From CAZXCK01 sp964639225 (GTDB lineage: Bacteria > Chloroflexota > Anaerolineae > Aggregatilineales > Phototrophicaceae), in assembly GCA_964639225.1 (NCBI GenBank), contig CAZXCK010000006.1, positions 6,140 to 70,139 on the forward strand: a stretch of 64,000 bases of DNA, in the 5' to 3' direction. A program made the translations under genes and the position numbers. Below are positions 17,908 through 24,987 of the stretch, piece by piece. How positions within the stretch are numbered: position 1 is the first letter of the stretch; the number at the start of each line of letters is the position of its first letter. The notes beneath the pieces are model-generated. The model was not told the origin of the DNA. It did not search any database and saw nothing but the letters and a program-made list of their open reading frames with translations.

Positions 17908-19662
17908 TTAAGTTAAACTTGCGTCTGAATGCAAGCGCGAAGTCGCCTGCTCATCATCATCGTGGTGTTCTTCGTCGTGTTCCTCATGGTCAGGATGCTC
18001 GTGATGGGCTTCCATGGCCTGTACGCTGAACACCAGCGTCAGAACAGCGAACACCAGAGCCTGCACCGCGCCGATAATCAGTTCCAGGCCGTAGATCACA
18101 CCCGGAACCAGCATCGCCAGCAGGAACGTGACCGCCATCAGCGCCACGCCGCCCGCAAACAGGTTACCGAACAAACGGAAGGCCAGGCTGACGATCTTGC
18201 CGATCTCCGAGATGATCTCGATGAGGCCGACGATAAAATCGATCACACCCAGCGGGCGCTTGCCCACGTTACCAATGGCGGTGAGGTTAACGAACTTCTC
18301 AAAGTAAGCCGGACCCTGGGCCATCACGCCGTAAATCTGTACGACGACGATCGAGAAGATCGCCAGCGCGATCGTCAGGCTCAGGTCGGTTGCCGGACCA
18401 CGCACAAACGGCGTGATGTGGAAGATGAACGGCACCGCGTCCGTCTCCAACTGGCTTTCGGTAAACGTCAGCGTAGCCGTTGGGAACTGCATCTGCGTCT
18501 GCTGGAAGTTCAGTTCTTCTTCCAGTTCGCTGCGCTCGCCGCGCAGGTCACTGAGCACCTCGCTCAGGTCGTCGCCAGAGGTCGCGCCGCGCTGCTGGGC
18601 CAGGGCCACCGCATCGGCCACGCCTTCGGCGGCAGCCAGGGTGAAGCCAGCGGCAGCATAACGCGGCTCATCGATTAACTCTTCCTGCCGGTCCAGTTCA
18701 GAGCGCACCGCGCTATCGTCCAACAGGTTGATCTGGCTTGTGACTTCTTCAAGCTCGGCTTCCAGTGCCGGAATCTGCCGGGCAGCTTCCAGACGAATCT
18801 GCTGGCGCTCCAGGGCGCGCTCGGCACTGGCGAGATCATCGGTCCCTTCCAGAACAGCAGCCTCCGCCTCATTCACGCGGTCGCGGTCGGCATCGGACCA
18901 GTTGGACTCATCCGCATCCAGCGATTCAAGCACACCAGCCAGCGCGGCGGTCCGATCCGCCAGCTCGCGCTCGGCATCGGTCACGGCCTGCTGGGCGGTC
19001 TCAAGCTGGGGTTCGATCTCCTCGACCGACTCCACCGGGAAGCGCGAGAACTCGTTATACTTGAAGTAGTAATTGCACAGGTCGTAGGTCTCCGCCGTCT
19101 GGCTGAAACCCGCGTTCAGCGACTCATCGACCCACAGGCGGTACGAACTGTCCGTCCAGCCAGGGATCATCGAGTAGCCGCTCTGCCCGTCATAGGCACA
19201 GTGCATCTTGCCGACGGTCTCCGCGCCAGGAAACAGCTTCATATAGTTGGCGGTGAGCAGGAACAGGAAAATGGTCGCCACCAGCGGCCACAGCATGGGC
19301 GTTGTGCGCAGGCGCTCGCCACCGATGTTGCTGGAAAAGCTGCGGAAACCACTCACAAACGCTTCGAACATCCCCTGCAAACGACCGGGAACTTCTTTCG
19401 TCCAGCCCCGGCTCAGTCGCCAGAGAACGAAGACGATCAAAATCAGCAGAAAATCGGTGACCAGCGTACCGATAATGGAGTTGGTCAGATTAAACCCTGG
19501 CAGTAAGTCTTCCTGAACCACCTCACCCGGAACCTCAATCACCGGCAGCGCCACACCGGCGCCAATACTCGGCATGAGGAGAAACGGCACCAGGCCACAG
19601 AAGATTGCTGCGAATGCCAGGAAACCCACAAAATAGATTAAACCACGAATCCTGGGACTCAC
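17908..19662 (-). CDS. atpB: ATP synthase subunit a with a large extracytoplasmic coiled-coil insertion
   Basis: The Fo proton channel subunit, 584 residues, roughly twice the usual 240-300. Canonical parts are intact: membrane helices at about 61-82, 125-143, 428-446 and 470-545, with the essential stator arginine in SLAFRLFGNLFAGG (Arg496). Residues about 147-415 are an insertion in the loop between canonical helices 2 and 3, which faces outward. It contains two Cys (155, 196) and two heptad-like Glu/Ala/Leu/Arg stretches (about 212-315 and 365-392). The C-terminus is a His/Asp/Glu-rich tail (about 552-571). The GTG start at 19662 has AGGAGG upstream. It is first of the a-c-b order after atpI. 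Confidence 0.93.
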   Translation of the reverse strand: MSPRIRGLIYFVGFLAFAAIFCGLVPFLLMPSIGAGVALPVIEVPGEVVQEDLLPGFNLTNSIIGTLVTDFLLILIVFVLWRLSRGWTKEVPGRLQGMFEAFVSGFRSFSSNIGGERLRTTPMLWPLVATIFLFLLTANYMKLFPGAETVGKMHCAYDGQSGYSMIPGWTDSSYRLWVDESLNAGFSQTAETYDLCNYYFKYNEFSRFPVESVEEIEPQLETAQQAVTDAERELADRTAALAGVLESLDADESNWSDADRDRVNEAEAAVLEGTDDLASAERALERQQIRLEAARQIPALEAELEEVTSQINLLDDSAVRSELDRQEELIDEPRYAAAGFTLAAAEGVADAVALAQQRGATSGDDLSEVLSDLRGERSELEEELNFQQTQMQFPTATLTFTESQLETDAVPFIFHITPFVRGPATDLSLTIALAIFSIVVVQIYGVMAQGPAYFEKFVNLTAIGNVGKRPLGVIDFIVGLIEIISEIGKIVSLAFRLFGNLFAGGVALMAVTFLLAMLVPGVIYGLELIIGAVQALVFAVLTLVFSVQAMEAHHEHPDHEEHDEEHHDDDEQATSRLHSDASLT

Positions 19663-19709
19663 ATCACTCCTCCTTTCGCAATCAGGCCCCTCACATGACT
19701 ACTCAAGAA

Positions 19710-20006
19710 CTAAACCTCCTCCGTATGGGATGACGACTCTCGTTCCGTGTTGACGTACTCAGGCGGATCAATGCGGTTAATCGCGCTGACCGCGATGCGC
19801 AACATGACCATCAAACTAACCGGTATGCTGAGAATCACCAGACCGAACGTAAACAAACCACGCTGCCCCATCTGTGAATCCAGCCAGAGGCCCAGGAAGA
19901 GCGCCACAAAGACAATGACAATCGTCCAGCAGCCGGCCTGCCCGGCGACTGCCGCCAGGCCGAGGTTCCTGGCACGCCGCGCAGCGGGCCTGTTTTGTTC
20001 GCTCAT
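19710..20006 (-). CDS. AtpZ/AtpI-family ATP synthase accessory protein
   Basis: A 98-residue membrane protein with two hydrophobic segments (about 18-41 and 49-72) separated by LDSQMGQRG, the pattern of the AtpZ/AtpI family (ATPase gene 1). Members precede atpB in many operons and assist c-ring assembly or ion supply; which role applies here is not known. It lies immediately upstream of atpB on the same strand. The ATG at 20006 is used; a TTG one codon earlier would sit too close to the Shine-Dalgarno AGGGG. A possible -10 box (TAGAAT) is at 20031-20036. Confidence 0.8.
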   Translation of the reverse strand: MSEQNRPAARRARNLGLAAVAGQAGCWTIVIVFVALFLGLWLDSQMGQRGLFTFGLVILSIPVSLMVMLRIAVSAINRIDPPEYVNTERESSSHTEEV

Positions 20007-20030
20007 CAATCCCCTGCGTAAGCGTTGCGC

Positions 20031-20036
20031 ATTCTA
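20031..20036 (-). promoter_or_regulatory. putative -10 element of the atp genes
   Basis: TAGAAT on the minus strand 25 bases upstream of the atpI-like start, in the spacer between nuoN and the atp genes. No clear -35 box. Confidence 0.35.
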
Positions 20037-20048
20037 TCACAAACACAT

Positions 20049-20106
20049 GGCGATTACCACAATCCGCCTGAGCGTTTCATAAGCTCGCGAAGATGTAGTA
20101 ATCGCC
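20049..20106. repeat. inverted repeat between nuoN and the atp genes
   Basis: Nine-base arms GGCGATTAC (20049-20057) and GTAATCGCC (20098-20106) are perfectly complementary and enclose a smaller GAGC/GCTC stem. No T-run follows on either strand, so it may be an RNA processing or attenuating structure rather than a standard terminator. Confidence 0.45.
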
Positions 20107-20116
20107 CCAGCATCCA

Positions 20117-21634
20117 TCAGGCAAACAGCGACATCGCGCCGTTGGTCGCCCAGTCATATACCGCGCCAGGGATCACCCCCAGCAGCAGCACGACGATGGT
20201 CGTAATACCCAGCGTCCAGGCGGCGGTGCGGTTGAGCGCGATCTTCTTGTCATCGTCTTCGCTGCGGTCCACATAGATGATCTTAATCACCACCAGGTAG
20301 TAATACAGCGCGATGATGGCGTTCAGCACGCCGACAATCGCCAGCCATTCCAGACCGGCTTCCACAGCCGCGTTGAACAGGAAGAACTTGCCGAAGAAAC
20401 CCGCTGCTGGCGGAATACCGGCCAGCGACAGCAGGCCGATGGTCATCGCCAGCGCCATCCAGGGGTTGCGGCGGCTGAGTCCGGCCAGGTCGGCGATGGT
20501 CTCGCTGCCGGTGTTCTCGCTGAAGATAGCGACAACGGCGAAAGCCAGCAGGTTGGTAAAGGTGTACATCAGCATGTAAAAGGCCACCGCGCCCACACCG
20601 TTAGCCGGTCCCAGCAGCGCGCCGGCTTCGGTGGCCGGTGCCGCCTGGATAGCCGCCACGCCGATCAGTGTGTAACCGGCCTGCGCGATCGACGAATAGG
20701 CCAGCAGACGCTTGATGTTGCGCTGCGCCAGCGCCAGCGTGTTGCCCACCACCATGCTGATAACGGACATCGCCATCACCAACTGAATCCAGAAATCCTG
20801 CATCGCCACGCCGTCGATCTCCAGCGTGGACGGGAAAACCGCCACGAAGAAGCGCATCAGCAGGGCGAAGCTGGCCGCTTTGCTGGCCACACTCACGAAG
20901 CCGGTGACCGGCGTCGGCGCGCCTTCGTACACGTCCGGAGTCCAGAAGTGGAACGGCACCGCGCTGATCTTGAAGCCAAAGCCGACGAAAACAAACACCA
21001 TCGCCACCAGCACTGGCAGCGGATCGGCGGTGAACTGCGTGCTGCCCAGGTAATCGGCGATGGCGTAGATGTTGGTAAAACCGGTAAAGCCGTACAGCAG
21101 ACTGAAGCCGTACAGCATGATCGCCGAAGCAAACGAACCAAACAGGAAATACTTCATGCCGCTCTCGCCGGAACGCTCGTCCCTGCGGAAGGCGGCCAGG
21201 ATGTACAGCGGAATGGAGGTCGTCTCCAGCGCCAGGAAGATCATAATCAGGTCTGAAGAGGCCGCCATCAGCGTCGCGCCCAGCGTCGAGATAATGACGA
21301 TCAGGTAGAATTCGCCCTTACGCGCCAGCTCACTGGTCAGGGCGGCCATCAGCGCGGTGATCGACCCTGCCAGCAGGATCATCACCTTAAAGACCTGCGA
21401 CAGCGAGTCGTGGCGGATCATATCGCCCCAGAACGCGGTCGCGTTGGGGTCCGGTGCCCAGATGAACGGCGTCAGCGCCAGGGCCGCCATACCGGCGGCG
21501 GCCACATAGGCGACACCGCGCTGCTGGTGCTGCGGCAGATACAAATCGAGTGCCAGCACCACAATCGCCAGTATCGTCAGGCCCAGCTCCGGCGCGATAG
21601 ACGGCAGGCTTGCCAGAAAGTCAAATTCCCCCAC
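20117..21634 (-). CDS. nuoN: NADH-quinone oxidoreductase subunit N
   Basis: An antiporter-like proton-pumping subunit in the complex I membrane arm, 505 residues with about 14 membrane helices. The family pattern is clear: ALETTSIPLYILAAF, then KISAVPFHFWTPDVYEGAPTPVTGF with the central lysine and proline-rich turn, followed by NIKRLLAYSSIAQAGY. The GTG start at 21634 has GGAGGG eight bases upstream and follows the nuoM2 stop by 2 bases. It is the last gene of the nuo block, before the atp genes. Confidence 0.95.
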   Translation of the reverse strand: MGEFDFLASLPSIAPELGLTILAIVVLALDLYLPQHQQRGVAYVAAAGMAALALTPFIWAPDPNATAFWGDMIRHDSLSQVFKVMILLAGSITALMAALTSELARKGEFYLIVIISTLGATLMAASSDLIMIFLALETTSIPLYILAAFRRDERSGESGMKYFLFGSFASAIMLYGFSLLYGFTGFTNIYAIADYLGSTQFTADPLPVLVAMVFVFVGFGFKISAVPFHFWTPDVYEGAPTPVTGFVSVASKAASFALLMRFFVAVFPSTLEIDGVAMQDFWIQLVMAMSVISMVVGNTLALAQRNIKRLLAYSSIAQAGYTLIGVAAIQAAPATEAGALLGPANGVGAVAFYMLMYTFTNLLAFAVVAIFSENTGSETIADLAGLSRRNPWMALAMTIGLLSLAGIPPAAGFFGKFFLFNAAVEAGLEWLAIVGVLNAIIALYYYLVVIKIIYVDRSEDDDKKIALNRTAAWTLGITTIVVLLLGVIPGAVYDWATNGAMSLFA

Positions 21635-21636
21635 AG

Positions 21637-23364
21637 TTACATCCCTCCTAGCATGGCGACCACCGGCTGCACCCCGGCCTGGATCATCGGGGCCATCACC
21701 CAGGGCAGCATACCGACGATGATGAGCGGGAGACCCAGCAGCAGCAGGATCATACGATCGGTGATGGTGATGTCACCCACATCGTGATATTTCTCAGCGT
21801 CGAACTCGCCAAAGAACACCTGCGCCGTGACCCGCAGCACATAGGCCGCCGTCACCACGATGGCGATTGCCGCCAAAATCACAATAACCGAGTAGTAGTT
21901 AGTGAGCGTAAACGAGCCAATCTGCAGGCTGATGCTCTCCGAGGCGGCGAACATGCCCATAAAGATCGGGAACTCGGCGATAAAGCCGCTGAGTCCGGGC
22001 ATACCCATGCTCGTCAGACCGCCGACGATGAAGGCCACCGCCACCCAGGGCATTCGCTTGACGAAACCGCCCAGGCTGGGGATATCGCGGGTGTGGGCAC
22101 GCTCATAGACCATGCCGACACAGCCGAAGAAAAGCGCCGTCATCACGCCGTGACTGAACATCTGGATGCCCGCGCCGGTCATGCCGATCACGTTCATCGT
22201 CGCCCAGCCCATGCTCACCAGTCCCATATGGCTCACCGATGAGAAGCCAATCACGTACTTAAAGTCGCGCTGCCTGAAGGCGATAAACGCCCCTAACAGC
22301 ACGTTGATTAACGTCAAAAAGACAATCCAGGGCAAATGCACCTGCGCGCCCTCCGGCAGAATCTGCACGCTGGTCCGCAGGGCGGCATAAGCGCCCAGCT
22401 TCATCAGCACACCGGCATGGATCATCGAGACGGCGGTCGGCGCGGCCACGTGACCGTCCGGCGACCAGTTGTGGAACGGGAACACGCCCGCCAGCACACC
22501 AAAACCGATGAAGATGAAGGGGAACCAGAACTTGGCGAACGTCAGCGCCTCGACGCCGAAGTAACCGCCAATGTCGAACGCGCCCGCTTCGGCTGCCAGC
22601 GCCAACTGCACCAGGTCAAAATTGAAGGTGCGCGCGTCGGCGGCGATGATGCCGGCGTCTTTGGCAGCCTGGAACACTTCCGCGCCGTCGCCCACGAAGA
22701 ACTGATGCGCCGTGAGGACCATCGCAATAGCGCCCACCAGGGCCACCACCGAGCCGATCAGGATGTAAAGCGTCAGCTTCATGGCGGCGTATTCTCGGAG
22801 CTTAACCCAGCCCCAGCCCGCAATGAGCAGATACATCGGGAAGATAGCCAGCTCGTAGAAGAAGAAGAGCAGGAACAGGTCCAGGGCGACGAACACCCCG
22901 TACACACCGGCCACCAGCAGCATGAAAAACGCCATGAACTCGCGCAGGCGATCCTCGATGCGCCACGAGATGAGCACACCAGCCACCGCCACCATGCCCG
23001 TCAGCAGCACCATCGGCGCGCTCAGGCCGTCCACACCCAGATGATAGCTGATGCCCAGTTCCTCGACCCAGACAACTTCTTCTTCAAAGCCGATGCTGCG
23101 GTCGAACATGCGCGTTGCCGGGAACAGTTCGCCGTCGGCCAGGATATTCTGCTGTTCAGTGAGCAGGCCATCGTCGCCGTTGACGCCGCTGCTGTAGCCG
23201 ACGTACACGCCGAAGGACAGCACCAGCAGCACCACCGCCGTCGAAATCGACACGCCCCGGATCAGGTCGCGCTGGCGTTCGTCCATGAACAGCAGCACCA
23301 CCGCCGCGACAATCGGTATAAAGACGATGGCGCTCAATACAGGAAAGGCAAATGCGTCGATCAT
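21637..23364 (-). CDS. nuoM: NADH-quinone oxidoreductase subunit M, second copy
   Basis: An antiporter-like subunit of complex I, 575 residues, longer than the usual about 500 because of an N-terminal loop (about 40-80) and an Ala/Gly-rich loop near 240-270. NuoM hallmarks are present: FFFYELAIFPMYLLIAGWG with the essential Glu in a membrane helix, GVFPFHNWSPDGHVAAPTAVSM, and RDFKYVIGFSSVSHMGL. It is not a near-identical duplicate of the neighbouring NuoM (23372-24967): they share family motifs but differ throughout, so the duplication is old. Both lie between nuoL and nuoN, the arrangement reported for 2M-type complex I. Confidence 0.93.
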   Translation of the reverse strand: MIDAFAFPVLSAIVFIPIVAAVVLLFMDERQRDLIRGVSISTAVVLLVLSFGVYVGYSSGVNGDDGLLTEQQNILADGELFPATRMFDRSIGFEEEVVWVEELGISYHLGVDGLSAPMVLLTGMVAVAGVLISWRIEDRLREFMAFFMLLVAGVYGVFVALDLFLLFFFYELAIFPMYLLIAGWGWVKLREYAAMKLTLYILIGSVVALVGAIAMVLTAHQFFVGDGAEVFQAAKDAGIIAADARTFNFDLVQLALAAEAGAFDIGGYFGVEALTFAKFWFPFIFIGFGVLAGVFPFHNWSPDGHVAAPTAVSMIHAGVLMKLGAYAALRTSVQILPEGAQVHLPWIVFLTLINVLLGAFIAFRQRDFKYVIGFSSVSHMGLVSMGWATMNVIGMTGAGIQMFSHGVMTALFFGCVGMVYERAHTRDIPSLGGFVKRMPWVAVAFIVGGLTSMGMPGLSGFIAEFPIFMGMFAASESISLQIGSFTLTNYYSVIVILAAIAIVVTAAYVLRVTAQVFFGEFDAEKYHDVGDITITDRMILLLLGLPLIIVGMLPWVMAPMIQAGVQPVVAMLGGM

Positions 23365-23371
23365 CGGTATC

Positions 23372-24967
23372 TTATCCTATCAGACCGCTCATCAAACGGG
23401 TTACTGAGTCGTTGATAATGGGCAAGATCCAGTTCGGGAAGATACCCGTCACCAGCATCAATACCATCAGCGGCGCGATGGCGATAAACTCGCGGGCCTC
23501 GATCTCCAGATGATGATCGCGCCACTTCATGTTAAACGGCCCGTGCAGTGTCGCGCGGATACCCTTAAGGATGTAAGCGCCGGTAAACAGCAGACCGAGC
23601 ATCGAGATCACCGTCAGCCAGGTAAAAACCGGCCAGGCACCACGCACCACCAGAAACTCGCTCACAAACCCGTTGAGGCCGGGCAGGCCCAGGCTGGCCA
23701 TGCTGGTGAAAATGAACACGCCGCCATAGATGGGCGCTTTAACCCACAGACCGCCATATTCGCGCAGGTCGCGGGTGTGCGTCTTGTGGTAGATGGCTCC
23801 CGCCAGGAGGAACATGCCCGCCGAGCTGAGGCCGTGATTGAACATCTGTAGTACGGCACCGTTGGCGGCGAAGATAGCATCTTCGAGGTACTCCGTGCTG
23901 CCGTCGGCCCACGCCTGGCCGTAAGCCAGCGCCATCGCCGCCAGCCCCAGCGCCACAAAACCCATATGGTTCACCGAACTGTAGGCCACCAGTCGCTTGA
24001 TGTCGTTCTGGCCGAAGGCGGCGAACGCACCCAGCACAATGCCCAGCATCGCCAGGAAGGCGAACAGCCCGGCAGTCGTAAACGTCAGGTTCAGGAAACT
24101 GGCCTCGGCGATCCACACATCCGGGAAAAACGGGATCACCAACCGAATGAAACCGTAAGCGCCCAGCTTGAGCATGACACCCGCCAGCAGCATCGAGCCA
24201 GCGGTCGGCGCTTCGCCGTGCGCGTCCGGCAGCCACGTGTGGAACGGCCACACCGGCACTTTGATGCAGAACGCCAGGAAGAAGCCCACAAACGCCAGCG
24301 CTTTGACCGTGCCCACGCTGATGCCCAGGAACGTCCCTTCCGCGCCGTCAAAGGCGGGCCAGATGGCGCTCAGTTCGGCGATGTCGAACGTGCCCGCCGT
24401 CCAGCCGACGAGCTGAGTCGCCAGCAGCATACCCAGCGTGCCGCCGATGGAGTAGATCATGAACTTGGTAGCGGCGTACTTGCGATTCTTGCCGCCCCAC
24501 TGGTCGATCAGGAAGTAGATGGGGACCAGACTCAGCTCATAGAACAGGAAGAAGATCATCAGGTCCAGCGCGGCGAAAACCCCCATCAGGCCGGTCTCAA
24601 AGAACAGGATCAGCGCCAGATGCGCGTTCACCCGGTCCTCGACTTCCCAACTGATGAGCACCGCCAGCGGCACCAAGATGCCGGTCAGCAGGACCATCGT
24701 CGCACTGATGCCGTCTATACCCACAAACCAGCTCGCACCGATGAGTTCAAACCACTCCACCTGGGACACGAACTGATAACCGGGCACGGCGCGATCATAG
24801 TTGAAGAATACCGCCACCGCCAGCGCCCCCACCACCAGCGAGATCGCCAGCGCCACCCAGCGCGCCAGCCATTTATCGCCAGGCATGAAGCCCACCACCA
24901 GCGCACCCAGCGCCGGAGCGACGATCAACACCGAGAGCGGGTCTAAACCAAAAACGTCAAATGCCAT
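23372..24967 (-). CDS. nuoM: NADH-quinone oxidoreductase subunit M, first copy
   Basis: An antiporter-like subunit of complex I, 531 residues. FFLFYELSLVPIYFLIDQWGG carries the conserved membrane glutamate. KVPVWPFHTWLPDAHGEAPTAGSMLLAGVMLKLGAYG and NDIKRLVAYSSVNHMGFVALG are textbook NuoM. It is closer to the standard NuoM pattern than the downstream copy. It starts 21 bases after the nuoL stop and ends 7 bases before the second nuoM. Two NuoM subunits imply an extra pumping module in the membrane arm. Confidence 0.94.
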   Translation of the reverse strand: MAFDVFGLDPLSVLIVAPALGALVVGFMPGDKWLARWVALAISLVVGALAVAVFFNYDRAVPGYQFVSQVEWFELIGASWFVGIDGISATMVLLTGILVPLAVLISWEVEDRVNAHLALILFFETGLMGVFAALDLMIFFLFYELSLVPIYFLIDQWGGKNRKYAATKFMIYSIGGTLGMLLATQLVGWTAGTFDIAELSAIWPAFDGAEGTFLGISVGTVKALAFVGFFLAFCIKVPVWPFHTWLPDAHGEAPTAGSMLLAGVMLKLGAYGFIRLVIPFFPDVWIAEASFLNLTFTTAGLFAFLAMLGIVLGAFAAFGQNDIKRLVAYSSVNHMGFVALGLAAMALAYGQAWADGSTEYLEDAIFAANGAVLQMFNHGLSSAGMFLLAGAIYHKTHTRDLREYGGLWVKAPIYGGVFIFTSMASLGLPGLNGFVSEFLVVRGAWPVFTWLTVISMLGLLFTGAYILKGIRATLHGPFNMKWRDHHLEIEAREFIAIAPLMVLMLVTGIFPNWILPIINDSVTRLMSGLIG

Positions 24968-24987
24968 AAGCCGTATACTCCCCGCTG

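Noticed and set aside
16804..20006. Sodium-dependent ATP synthase
   Set aside because: Subunit c lacks the Gln and Ser/Thr sodium ligands around the essential Glu; proton coupling is more likely.
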